Assembly: GCA_963711675.1 (NCBI GenBank)
Contig: CAVQFB010000011.1
Coordinates: forward strand, 434,001 to 498,000
DNA length: 64,000 nt
Direction of reading: 5' to 3'
From: CAVQFB01 sp963711675
Lineage (GTDB): Bacteria; Acidobacteriota; Terriglobia; Terriglobales; Acidobacteriaceae
A model generated the notes under the pieces. It worked only from the letters and a program-made list of their open reading frames with translations. It had not been told where the DNA came from and ran no database searches. The position numbers and the translations under genes were made by a program. Shown piece by piece: positions 39,827 through 48,085 of this stretch; position 1 is the first letter of the stretch; each line of letters begins with the position of its first letter.

Positions 39827-40302
39827 TTCGCACCTCCCGTGTCTGCGCCAATCGCCGGGCTGTGGGGCTGGTGGCAGGTATCGCAGGCGAGGCCGGTGGA
39901 GTGGTCGGCGGAGGCGACTTGCGGAAAGCTCTTCGGCTTTGCCGCGTTGGCCTCATGGCAGCGGGCGCAGAGCACGGCCGTATCGAGCTTTGGCGGGTTT
40001 CACGGAAGCTGGGTCGTCCGCATGCTTGGCCAAAGGTCCGTGGCAGGCTTCGCAATTCACGTGCGCGTGCTTGCCATCCTTCTTCTTCTCAAGGACGTCG
40101 GCATGGCAGGCTTCGCAGGTCTGGTGGCCGGCGAAATTCACGGGCCGGGCCGCGATTTCCGACATTGCGTTGCCGCGGTAGTGCCCATACTCGCCCGAAA
40201 CTTTTTGGGACCAGAAACCCGCGGAGCAGCAGGAAACAGGAGAATGCCAGCGGCGAACACTCCGGCCAAGTCGAAAAAGATGTCCTGCATCCTTGAAGGC
40301 AT
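39823..40302 (-). CDS. Membrane-anchored tetraheme c-type cytochrome (CbcS-like), frameshifted
   Basis: Start at ATG 40302 with GGAAGA upstream, giving an N-terminal anchor (MQDIFFDLAGVFAAGILLF). After frame changes near 40225 and 40190 the protein reads GEYGHYRGNAMSEIAARPV, then CEACH and CEACH, and after another shift near 39995 LDTAVLCARCHEANAAK and ACDTCHQPHSPAIGAD before the TGA at 39825-39823. Four CXXCH motifs in about 160 residues match a small NapC-independent tetraheme cytochrome. Together with the next two genes it has the composition of the Geobacter CbcSTU complex (tetraheme cytochrome, Fe-S protein, NrfD), an inner-membrane quinone:cytochrome oxidoreductase. Confidence 0.65.
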
Positions 40303-40476
40303 TCATATGTCTTCCACGAAGACTGGTTGTGGAGGAGTTTTATCCGCGTCCTCAGACAGGCGGAATACTGACCTATTTTGGATACAGGAAACTCGTCTCA
40401 ACGTGCTGTGCTGGGCATCACCGTATCTACGTGCCCTGCTCACAGAGGTCGGTGATATTGCCCGACACATCAGGGA

Positions 40477-40497
40477 GTGTTACTTGAGCCGTGTTAC
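40477..40497. repeat. Direct repeat GTGTTAC upstream of the tetraheme/Fe-S/NrfD module
   Basis: GTGTTAC occurs at 40477-40483 and 40491-40497 (14-base period), with a related GTGTAAC near 40534. The 290-base region 40307-40598 holds no gene and should contain the module promoter, so these may be operator half-sites; no regulator is assigned. Confidence 0.3.
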
Positions 40498-40598
40498 AAG
40501 CATTGATAGCGATGCGGGCGAGGGTAGATCGTGCTTTTTACGGTGTAACTGGAGTCTAGCCGTTTTCAGTGCCGTGCAACCAACGCTGAGTGATACCA

Positions 40599-42116
40599 TC
40601 ACTCCATTTCGAATGCGACGTAGTCCATTCCATCACCACGTTCGACCTGCAACACTACCGCGGCACCTGCGTCGAATGCCCCGATCTCTCGCTGCAGATC
40701 AGCCAGACTGAGAATCGGCTTCGTGTTAATGGCGTGGATCACGTCCCCCGGCCGCAAACCGATGTCACCGGCGCGACCGTGGGCCGTCTGGGCAACCACA
40801 ACTACTCCTGAACGGATCCGCAATTCCGGCAAGAGACTTAAGATGTGATCATCGACATCGACGGCGAGAACCCCGATTCTGCGAACCCTATTTTTCTGCG
40901 GGTCAACCAGGTCAAGTAACCGGTCCACATCGTGCTTCTGCGACAAAACAGGCACTCGAAGCGTGATTCTGTCGGTTCCGCGCAGAACCTCCAGTGTCAT
41001 CAGTTCATCGGTAGGGTGCAGATACAGGCTGCCGGCCAGCTGCGGCAGCGAGCGAATTTGCTTGCCATCGACCGCCAGCACAACATCGTTGATCTTCAGT
41101 CCGACACTCTCGGCAGGCCCGCCAGGCCTGACATCGACCACAAACACGCCGTTCGTGACCGGCAGGTGTAAGCCTTTCGCCAGCAATGGCGTAATCTCCT
41201 CAGATGACGCGCCAATTTCGCTGCGATCCACATGTCCAAATCTTCGCAGCCGGTCGAAAACGAAACTGACGACCCTGGCTGGAATCGCGAAACCCAGCCC
41301 CTCGCTCCCCCCGCCCTCGGAGAGGATGAACGTATTGATGCCCAGCAGGTATCCGTCAACGTCAATGAGCGGGCCGCCACTATTTCCGGGGTTGATCGGC
41401 GCGTCGGTTTGAATGAATACCATCGGCAGCTTGGGATCAGGTTGACGATCCACGGCACTCACCACGCCCATGGTGACCGAATTGCCAAGCCCTTCGGGAT
41501 TTCCCAGTGCGAGCACGACCTGTCCCTGGTGGATCGGATGTTTGGAATCAATGGGTAGATAGGGCAGTCCCGTAGCCTCGATTTTGAGTAGAGCAAGATC
41601 GGTATCCTGATGAATACCTACGAGGCGCGCGCTGTAACTAGCCTTTTCCACGCCAGACTCCTCGGTGTCCTTGGAGTAAACGGTGGCGACCACTTCAATG
41701 CTCCGCGCGTTTGAGACCACGTGGGCATTCGTGATGATGTAGCCTTCGGGATCGACAATGACACCGGAGCCGAGTTTGCTCTGGCGGCCAACTATCGCCG
41801 TCTTTCCCCCCTCGCTATCCTCGACTGGCCCAAATCCGGAGACGTGCACTTCGACAACGGCTGGCGACACCTTCGCCACCAGGGTCTCCAGGGAAACGCT
41901 GAATTGCTTCAGAAGATCGGTTTGGGCCCCTGAATGAGCGGCTTTTTGCCGATCGAGCTGGGCCGCGTGAATGATCGCGCTGTTCGACGGTGTTGCCTGC
42001 GCGAGAGCCTCTCCCGCGAGCAGTAGACAGACGCAATTTAGAGATATGCGCAGCGCCCACGTTGCGCGACGGTTGCGTTTCAAGGACATGGACACCCTCA
42101 GAGACAAACGATTCAT
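40599..42116 (-). CDS. HtrA/DegP-like serine protease with two PDZ domains
   Basis: 505 residues; signal peptide in the first 40 (ISLNCVCLLLAGEALA), S1C protease domain with catalytic His in YIITNAHVVSNA, Asp in HQDTDLALLKIE and Ser in NPGNSGGPLIDVDG, followed by PDZ1 (about 310-390) and PDZ2 (about 410-500, RPGDVIHAINTKPILSL). Periplasmic protein quality-control protease/chaperone. A later ATG (42089) would shorten the signal sequence. It sits between the electron-transfer module and the aromatic operon, with its own upstream region. Confidence 0.92.
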   Translation of the reverse strand: MNRLSLRVSMSLKRNRRATWALRISLNCVCLLLAGEALAQATPSNSAIIHAAQLDRQKAAHSGAQTDLLKQFSVSLETLVAKVSPAVVEVHVSGFGPVEDSEGGKTAIVGRQSKLGSGVIVDPEGYIITNAHVVSNARSIEVVATVYSKDTEESGVEKASYSARLVGIHQDTDLALLKIEATGLPYLPIDSKHPIHQGQVVLALGNPEGLGNSVTMGVVSAVDRQPDPKLPMVFIQTDAPINPGNSGGPLIDVDGYLLGINTFILSEGGGSEGLGFAIPARVVSFVFDRLRRFGHVDRSEIGASSEEITPLLAKGLHLPVTNGVFVVDVRPGGPAESVGLKINDVVLAVDGKQIRSLPQLAGSLYLHPTDELMTLEVLRGTDRITLRVPVLSQKHDVDRLLDLVDPQKNRVRRIGVLAVDVDDHILSLLPELRIRSGVVVVAQTAHGRAGDIGLRPGDVIHAINTKPILSLADLQREIGAFDAGAAVVLQVERGDGMDYVAFEME

Positions 42117-42192
42117 TTCTTGTACATGATAATGATCCTAGCCGCGCCCTGGTTTCCCACAATCCTCCAGACGTTGGGCGAACTGCTAATTG

Positions 42193-42208
42193 TCGTCAGT
42201 TCTGACGA
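42193..42208. promoter_or_regulatory. Inverted repeat upstream of the protease gene
   Basis: TCGTCAG-TT-CTGACGA, 7-bp arms with a 2-base spacer, in the 258-base gap (42117-42374) between the protease start and the end of the aromatic operon. No T-run follows, so an operator is more likely than a terminator. A shorter GTCAG-AA-CTGAC occurs at 59105-59116. Confidence 0.3.
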
Positions 42209-42374
42209 GCAAACGCGATATCGGCTAGCCTGTAAATGGCGATAGTCGTCAAAGAAAGAAGTCAACGAACACTTCGGATGAGTCACTGTTTAGATGCATT
42301 TACCTCGCGCGAGATGCTCCTCGCGTCGCGACTACACGTTGGCGCGTTAGGTCGACTGTTTTTGGGATGAGTTC

Positions 42375-43616
42375 TCAGTGAGAGAAATCGCGGACAATTT
42401 CCAGGACATCTGCGTCGGTCAACAAGCGCGGCGACTTCTTGGCTTGGTCGATGATCCGCTTGGTCAATTCCGGTGTGACCGGCATGCCATGGGAGGCAAG
42501 GTAGTACTGCACGTTCGAGTTTCCCGACATCGGACCAATCTCGATCTCTTGCGTTCGGCCAATCCATGCTGCGGGCACGCCTGAATAAATCCGGTCGGCG
42601 AGCCAGGTGTGTCCCCTCTTTTGAGCTTTGATGACGGCGGCAGCGTGGACTCCAGTAGCGGTCCGGAAAGCGTCGTTGCCGACGATGGGCGTGTTGACCG
42701 GGATGGGAACCTGCGTGACCCGCGAAACGAGCTGAACGTACTCGGGCAAGCGGGTCAAATCGTCGTTCCGGATACCCAGCAGCTTCAGATTGACGAGCAG
42801 CTGTTCGATCGGCGTATTCCCCACCCGTTCGCCGATTCCCAAAGCGGTGCCGTGTACCCTGCTGGCGCCTGCTTCGATTGCGGCCAGAGTGTTAGCCAAG
42901 TCAAGGCCGCGGTCGCGATGTCCATGCCAGTCGATGCCGATATGCGGAGATCCGATTGCGTATAGCAACTCTTTGACCCAGATCACAAGGTTGTAAACCG
43001 CATCCGGAGTTGCGGTGCCACAGGTGTCACAAAGACAAAGCCGCTTGGCGCCGCCCTCGACTGCCGCCGTCAGCAAAATCCGAAGGTGGTCAGGGGAGGA
43101 TCGGACTGTGTCCTCTGTGACGTACATGACTTCCAGGCCCTCGCGCACGGCAAAGGCGATGGCTTCGCTGGAGTGGCGCAGGATGTCGTCGAGTTCCCAT
43201 TCCTCAGCGTACTGGCGGATGGGGCTGGAGCCGATGAAGAGGCAAGCTTCGATCGGGACGCCGGTCAGCTGCGTAGCTTCGGCAATCGGCCGGATGTCCA
43301 CGACCAGTGTGCGAGCCGCACAGTTGGCCCTGATACGCATACGGTGTTGCGCAATCTCTCGGCAAAGCAGCAATACGGCTTCTTGCTGGCGCGCTCCGGC
43401 GCCTGGTAAACCGACGTCGGCCGTTTCAATACCGAGACTCTCCATCAGGTGGAGACTCTGCAGCTTGGTTTCGACGGGGGGATCAGTTACAGAGGGACTT
43501 TGCAGGCCGTCACGCAGGGTCTCATCGTCGATCATGACGTGCCGGGGCCACTGCGCACGGCGCGGACCTTCCTCGGCCCAGTCGTGGATGAGGCTCGCTT
43601 CTTCCGGAGTGCTCAT
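42375..43616 (-). CDS. HMGL-family (isopropylmalate/homocitrate synthase-like) acyltransferase
   Basis: 413 residues from ATG 43616, placed 16 bases after the TPR gene stop; the longer frame to 43733 overlaps that gene. TIM-barrel of the HMG-CoA-lyase/isopropylmalate-synthase family: metal-binding VMIDDETLRDGLQSPS near the N-terminus and HGHRDRGLDLANTLAAIEAG in the middle, plus GIGERVGNTPIEQLL. Such enzymes join an acetyl-CoA to a 2-oxo acid or cleave a 3-hydroxyacyl-CoA. The specific substrate is not evident; no leucine-type regulatory domain is present. It is the last gene of the benzoyl-CoA operon, where an enzyme of this family is not a standard member. Confidence 0.8.
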   Translation of the reverse strand: MSTPEEASLIHDWAEEGPRRAQWPRHVMIDDETLRDGLQSPSVTDPPVETKLQSLHLMESLGIETADVGLPGAGARQQEAVLLLCREIAQHRMRIRANCAARTLVVDIRPIAEATQLTGVPIEACLFIGSSPIRQYAEEWELDDILRHSSEAIAFAVREGLEVMYVTEDTVRSSPDHLRILLTAAVEGGAKRLCLCDTCGTATPDAVYNLVIWVKELLYAIGSPHIGIDWHGHRDRGLDLANTLAAIEAGASRVHGTALGIGERVGNTPIEQLLVNLKLLGIRNDDLTRLPEYVQLVSRVTQVPIPVNTPIVGNDAFRTATGVHAAAVIKAQKRGHTWLADRIYSGVPAAWIGRTQEIEIGPMSGNSNVQYYLASHGMPVTPELTKRIIDQAKKSPRLLTDADVLEIVRDFSH

Positions 43617-43632
43617 GACCGTCTCCGCCGTG

Positions 43633-44361
43633 CTATTTCGCACCAACCGGCTGTGACTTGGCGAAATCACGTGCCCGGCACCGCAATTCTTTAGCAGCGG
43701 CATGGTCACCTTGCGCCTCGCGGACCAGGGCAAGGTGATAGAGGCTGCTGACGTCGCCGCTGGATTCTTCCAGGCTGCGGTCGAACTCGCGCGCCGCCGC
43801 TTCGTACTCGCCCTGCCGCTCGTGAATGATGCCGAGGTGGTAGTGCGCCATCAGGTATTCGGGAGTCAGTGCCAGCGACAACTCAAAGTGTTCGCGCGCC
43901 TGATCGAGATGGCCGTTGTGAAAGAAGGCGAGGGCGAGGCGATAGTGAGCCGCGTTATAGTTGGGATCGATTTCGAGACAGCGACGGAAGGCTTGGACTG
44001 CCCGTGGCATGTCTCCTCGGTGGTAATAGGCGACGCCCAGATCGTAGTGGCCGAGAATGAAGCTGGGTGCCGCCGCAACTGCTTTCTGGTAGCACTGTGC
44101 AGCCTGATCCAGTAGACCTTCGTGAAAGTGCAGCGTGCCGAGTAAATGGTTGGCAAGAACGTGGTCTGGCTCCATGGTGAGCAGACGTTCGAGTTCGTGG
44201 CGTGCATCCCGGCTACGCCCGTCCCGCTCGTGGACCAGGGCAAGCAGTAAACGCTGATCGATGGCGGCATCGCGCAGGAACAGCCCACACTCCGCGCAGA
44301 ACTTATCTTGCTCATGGGCGGGACGTCCGCACCTTGTACAACGCTGAATGGAATTCGTCAC
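43633..44361 (-). CDS. Zinc-ribbon plus TPR protein in the benzoyl-CoA operon
   Basis: 242 residues: an N-terminal zinc ribbon (CTRCGRPAHEQDKFCAECG, two CXXC pairs) followed by five to six TPRs from residue 35 (ANHLLGTLHFHEGLLDQAA, GHYDLGVAYYHRGDMPRAV, AHYRLALAFFHNGHLDQAR, AHYHLGIIHERQGEYEAAA). No signal peptide, so cytoplasmic. It is 18 bases after the SDR gene and 16 bases before the HMGL gene and is therefore cotranscribed. Likely a scaffold or assembly factor for the oxygen-sensitive enzymes; this is inference. Confidence 0.8.
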   Translation of the reverse strand: MTNSIQRCTRCGRPAHEQDKFCAECGLFLRDAAIDQRLLLALVHERDGRSRDARHELERLLTMEPDHVLANHLLGTLHFHEGLLDQAAQCYQKAVAAAPSFILGHYDLGVAYYHRGDMPRAVQAFRRCLEIDPNYNAAHYRLALAFFHNGHLDQAREHFELSLALTPEYLMAHYHLGIIHERQGEYEAAAREFDRSLEESSGDVSSLYHLALVREAQGDHAAAKELRCRARDFAKSQPVGAK

Positions 44362-44379
44362 GACTGCCTCCTGAGTCGA

Positions 44380-45108
44380 TCAGGTAGGGCCGAGGAACTG
44401 GCCACCATCGACCCGCAAAATCTGTCCAGTAATTCGCCGGCCGCCGGGACCGCAAAGAAACGCGACGGCATTGGCAACATCCTCGGGATCAAGGAAGCTG
44501 CCGACCAGGCTCTCGGCCAAGGCCGCGTCTCGAATCGGCTGCGGCACGGATTCGGTAAGCGGCGTGCGCACCCAGCCCGGTTCAACCACATTGACGAGAA
44601 CGCCAAAGCGCCCGGCTTCCCGCGCCACACTTTTGGCGAGTCCAAGCAGGCCGGCCTTGCTGGCGGAGTAGGCTGCAGTGCCGAACTTCCCGCGTGATCC
44701 GTTGATCGAGCCGATCAGCACAATCCGTCCGCCGGAGCGCGCCCGCATCAGGGGTACGGTGTGGCGAATCAGCAAAAATGCACCTCGAAGATTGACCGCC
44801 TGAACAAAGTCCCAGTCATCGACCGCCAGTTTCCATACCACGGCATCGCGGGAGACGCCCGCGGCGTGCACCGCGATGTCGATGCCTCCGTATTTGTTGA
44901 CAACTTCGCGCACGGCGTTTGCGACTGAGGCGTCGTCTCGCACATCGCACTGGACCCACGGAAGACTCGCGTTTGGTGAAGCAGCCAGGTCGAGTGATAT
45001 CGCGTGTGCGCCGGCGACCCGCAGAGAGTTTGCGATGGCTCCGCCAATCGCGCCGGAACCTCCCGTAACGACCGCGACCTTACCGGCAATGTCAAAAGGC
45101 TGAGTCAT
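44380..45108 (-). CDS. Short-chain dehydrogenase/reductase (FabG-like)
   Basis: 242 residues with a complete classical SDR signature: VVTGGSGAIGGAIANSL cofactor loop, VHAAGVSRD, catalytic Ser in IVLIGSINGSRG, YSASK catalytic Tyr-Lys, and a terminal VDGGQ. It starts one base after the dch stop codon. In this operon it could act as a 3-hydroxyacyl-CoA dehydrogenase on the ring-opened 3-hydroxypimelyl-CoA or a related intermediate. That substrate is inferred from context; the sequence alone shows only an NAD(P)-dependent SDR. Confidence 0.85.
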   Translation of the reverse strand: MTQPFDIAGKVAVVTGGSGAIGGAIANSLRVAGAHAISLDLAASPNASLPWVQCDVRDDASVANAVREVVNKYGGIDIAVHAAGVSRDAVVWKLAVDDWDFVQAVNLRGAFLLIRHTVPLMRARSGGRIVLIGSINGSRGKFGTAAYSASKAGLLGLAKSVAREAGRFGVLVNVVEPGWVRTPLTESVPQPIRDAALAESLVGSFLDPEDVANAVAFLCGPGGRRITGQILRVDGGQFLGPT

Positions 45109-45109
45109 T

Positions 45110-45892
45110 TCATCCCTGCGCGAGCACGGGCTTGCTCCACTGCGGCGAACGTTTCTCGAGGAAGGCGCGGATTCCTTCCTCAGCGTCTGGAGTCATCATC
45201 AGGTCGCGCAGATACAACGACTCTATTTCCGGGAGATCCTGCTCGAACACCCGGCGTAGCGGCAAACGAGTCGCTCGGCAAGCAAATTTCAGTGAAGAGG
45301 GAGAGCGCTGGAGGAAATCCGTTTCGAGCCATCGATTGACCTCGGCATCGAGGTCGTCCACGACCTTCGCCACCAGACCGCAGCCAGCAGCTTCTTCTGC
45401 AGAGATCGCCGCCCCCGTCAGCAGCAACCGTGAAGCCACGGCCTGTCCGACGCGAGCGGGCAGCAGGACAGAAGCGGCCGGAGCGAAAACGGCCAGCTTG
45501 ATCTCGGGCGAGGCAAACTGTGCGGTCTTGTCCGCAATAATAAGGTCACATGAAAGCGCGAGTTCAAATCCACCGCCCAGACACTGGCCGCGAACTGCAG
45601 CAATGACGGGCGCGGGAAGGTCAAGGATCCGCCGTAAGAGGGCATGCAGCGAGTGCAGCGTGCCGGCAATCTGATCAGGCAGATGCTCCTGCACGCTCGC
45701 GCCAAAGCTGAAGTTGGGGCCCTCGGCGGCCAGAACAATCGCATTCAGCACACGACCGGAACAGTGCGAAACGGCTGCGTTGAGTTCGTGGATCATGGCC
45801 CGATCCAGAATGTTGGCCTTCGGAGAAGCCAAGGTGATGCGCGCAACCCGGTCATCGTGGGTGAACTCCAGCCGAATCTTTTGAAATTTCAT
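45110..45892 (-). CDS. dch: Cyclohexa-1,5-diene-1-carbonyl-CoA hydratase
   Basis: 260 residues, crotonase fold: oxyanion-hole segments GPNFSFGASVQEHLP and AAVRGQCLGGGFELALSCDL. The signature KANILDRAMI and the FSFGASV(Q/E)EHLP stretch are characteristic of dienoyl-CoA hydratases of anaerobic benzoate pathways rather than beta-oxidation hydratases. It adds water to the diene made by benzoyl-CoA reductase, giving 6-hydroxycyclohex-1-ene-1-carbonyl-CoA. The ATG overlaps the oah stop by 4 bases (ATGA). Family assignment is from motif memory and gene neighbours; confidence would rise with an alignment. Confidence 0.85.
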   Translation of the reverse strand: MKFQKIRLEFTHDDRVARITLASPKANILDRAMIHELNAAVSHCSGRVLNAIVLAAEGPNFSFGASVQEHLPDQIAGTLHSLHALLRRILDLPAPVIAAVRGQCLGGGFELALSCDLIIADKTAQFASPEIKLAVFAPAASVLLPARVGQAVASRLLLTGAAISAEEAAGCGLVAKVVDDLDAEVNRWLETDFLQRSPSSLKFACRATRLPLRRVFEQDLPEIESLYLRDLMMTPDAEEGIRAFLEKRSPQWSKPVLAQG

Positions 45893-46998
45893 TTCACCAC
45901 TCCCTCAGCGACGCCCTGCGCTGTCCACGGGGCGATCTCTTCGATCAGTTCCTCGCTCCAGCGGGCGCCTTGCGCCAGCCGCTGACGCAGCAGCACGAAG
46001 TCAACTTCACGATTCCTCTTGTCGCCATAATGGAAGGCTCGGAAGCCGGCGTTGGCTTCGGTCATCATGTTCAGTGAGAGCCACGCCCGGTTGGTCTCGC
46101 GGTTGCGATCCCAGTGTTCGAGTTTGTGTTTACGCAGGCTCTCGATGGTCTTGATCAGGCAATCGGGCATGGTGTAGAGGAGCTTGGTGGACAACTGCTC
46201 GACCGCGTCATCCAGCAGGCTTAGGTCAGTATCGGCTGCGGCGAGCACATCCTGTGCCTGCTTTCGCATCTCTCCGGATTTAAATTCGCCGATCACAACC
46301 CGTCCGTATTCGTCGAGCACCCTGTCGGAGACGACCAACGGATTCGGGATGAACTTCCCATCCACCTTGGTCACGGGAACGATCTGGGTGAGCCCGCCCA
46401 GCCAGTAGAAGCGATGAGCGCTCCACGGTTCGCACAACGTGCCGCTCATCATGGCACGTTCGATGCCCACATAAAGTGGAAGGAAGTCGGTGGAGCCGCC
46501 ATCGGGAGCGGAGCCGTGCTTGGGGCCAGCCTGGCTGAACACCGCTATGTCGCTGGCGATCGAGAAATCGCAGGCCATGCCGATCTCTTGGCCACCTCCC
46601 ACACGCATGCCGTTAACGCGGCAGATCACCGGCTTGTCGCATTGCAGGACGGAGGTCACCATGTCGTTGAAGAGGCGCATGTATTGCCGGTACTCGCCGG
46701 GCGCGCCAGCGTAGGTCTCCGCATACTCGCGAGTGTTTCCACCCGAACAGAAAGCGCGATTCCCGGCGCCGGTCAGCACGATCGCCACAGCGGCCCGATC
46801 ATTGGAGGCTTCGCGCAGTGCCAGAATGATCTCCTTCGCCATGTCCGTCGTATAACTGTTGAGTTCGGCCGGATTGTTCAGAGTGATCCAGACGTTGTGC
46901 AGGCCCGTGACCGGCGAACCGTCCCGTCCCCGGACTGCACGGTGCTCAACCAGAATGTGCGCGCGCGCCGGCGCCTCGACGAGGTTATGGTTTTTCAT
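45889..46998 (-). CDS. bamA: 6-oxocyclohex-1-ene-1-carbonyl-CoA hydrolase
   Basis: 369 residues from ATG 46998 (GGGAG six bases upstream), matching the usual length of Oah/BamA, longer than ordinary crotonases. Conserved pieces include LNNPAELNSYTTDMAKEII, AFCSGGNTREYAETYAG, VNGMRVGGGQEIGMACDFS and FSQAGPKHGSAPDGGSTDF, all typical of the ring-opening hydrolase. It hydrates and cleaves the ring ketone, giving 3-hydroxypimelyl-CoA. bamA is the standard marker for anaerobic aromatic degradation. The gene overlaps had by 14 bases and dch by 4, so expression is coupled. Also known as oah or bzdY. Confidence 0.93.
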   Translation of the reverse strand: MKNHNLVEAPARAHILVEHRAVRGRDGSPVTGLHNVWITLNNPAELNSYTTDMAKEIILALREASNDRAAVAIVLTGAGNRAFCSGGNTREYAETYAGAPGEYRQYMRLFNDMVTSVLQCDKPVICRVNGMRVGGGQEIGMACDFSIASDIAVFSQAGPKHGSAPDGGSTDFLPLYVGIERAMMSGTLCEPWSAHRFYWLGGLTQIVPVTKVDGKFIPNPLVVSDRVLDEYGRVVIGEFKSGEMRKQAQDVLAAADTDLSLLDDAVEQLSTKLLYTMPDCLIKTIESLRKHKLEHWDRNRETNRAWLSLNMMTEANAGFRAFHYGDKRNREVDFVLLRQRLAQGARWSEELIEEIAPWTAQGVAEGVVK

Positions 46999-48085
46999 GA
47001 CTTCTCCCGTTGCCGTTTGAGACACTCTTCAGAATCACGCGGCGCGCAATGGCATGCCGCGCAACGCTGTCGAAGACCGCAGGAGCATCGTCCAGCGGAT
47101 GTGTTTCCACGTAGGGTGCAACCGCCACGTTGCCCTGCAAGACGAGATCGAGAGCGGCCGGATACTGGTCGGGCGGGCAGCCCCAGTTGCCCCGCGCGGT
47201 GGCATCAAGCGCCATCAGATTTGACAAACGGAGCTCAACTTTCCTGGGCGTGAACCCGATAACGGCGAGATAACCGCCGTAGTCGAGCAATCCAAACGCG
47301 GTTTGTTGTCCTGCCGGCGTGCCGCTGGTTTCGAAAATCTTCAGGCCGATGCCGCTGCGCCCGCTTTGCTTGGAGAAATTCCGGACCTCGGCCTTTAGAT
47401 CTTTTTCATTCCTCGACGCGGAGTCAAGTGTGAGGCCGGCGCCGTGCTGCGCGGCCAGTTCCAGTTTGGCGAGATCGATGTCGACAGCGACCACGGCGGC
47501 ACCCAGCGCGGCGGCTATCTGCACTCCAAAGCCGCCCACTCCACCCACGCCTACAAAGACGGCCACATCGTCCGGACCGACGCCTGCGCGGCGGATCGCT
47601 TCCCAAGGTGTGGTCACGGCATCGGCGATCACCGAGAGCATCTCGACACCGAGTCCTGGCGGCAGGGAGTCGGGTACAGGACAAAGACCGCGAGCAGGTA
47701 CGCGCACGTGGGTGGCAAAGCCGCCATCGCCATCGTTACCGGGCATGAACTGATTACGGCAGATGGTAGGCTTCCCGGCTTGGCAGGCGGGACAAGTTCC
47801 GCAAGGAATGACAGCAGGAACGATGACCGTGCGCCCGAGCCAAGTTGTGACGTTATCACCGGCGGCGACAACTCTTCCGCTGATTTCGTGCCCGAGCACG
47901 AGCGGAAGTGCTTTTCGCGTCGGAACTCCGTCAACGGCAAAACCGACGTCGGTGTGACAGATGCCGCAGCCCGCGACTTCCACGATGACTTCTTCAGGTC
48001 CGGGTTCGAGCGCGGGAAGCTCAAACCGCTCCAGCGGCTGGCCCGCAGCGATCAGACGATAGCCATGGGCTCCGTCAATTCGCAT
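46985..48085 (-). CDS. had: 6-hydroxycyclohex-1-ene-1-carbonyl-CoA dehydrogenase
   Basis: 366 residues from ATG 48085 with GAGGG upstream; an in-frame extension to 48169 would lie deep in the preceding gene. Zinc alcohol-dehydrogenase family: catalytic-zinc segment GCGICHTDVGF, GHEISGRVVAAG, structural-zinc PCGTCPACQAGKPTIC, and nucleotide-binding VGVGGVGGFGVQIA. It oxidises the 6-hydroxy intermediate to the 6-oxo compound, with NAD. Its place between the reductase subunits and oah fixes the substrate among many possible alcohols. Overlaps bcrD by 11 bases. Confidence 0.9.
   Translation of the reverse strand: MRIDGAHGYRLIAAGQPLERFELPALEPGPEEVIVEVAGCGICHTDVGFAVDGVPTRKALPLVLGHEISGRVVAAGDNVTTWLGRTVIVPAVIPCGTCPACQAGKPTICRNQFMPGNDGDGGFATHVRVPARGLCPVPDSLPPGLGVEMLSVIADAVTTPWEAIRRAGVGPDDVAVFVGVGGVGGFGVQIAAALGAAVVAVDIDLAKLELAAQHGAGLTLDSASRNEKDLKAEVRNFSKQSGRSGIGLKIFETSGTPAGQQTAFGLLDYGGYLAVIGFTPRKVELRLSNLMALDATARGNWGCPPDQYPAALDLVLQGNVAVAPYVETHPLDDAPAVFDSVARHAIARRVILKSVSNGNGRSHEKP

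Noticed and set aside
39731..40711. 326-codon plus-strand open frame
   Set aside because: It lies opposite the tetraheme cytochrome and Fe-S genes, whose Cys-rich motifs read clearly on the minus strand; the plus-strand product is composition noise.
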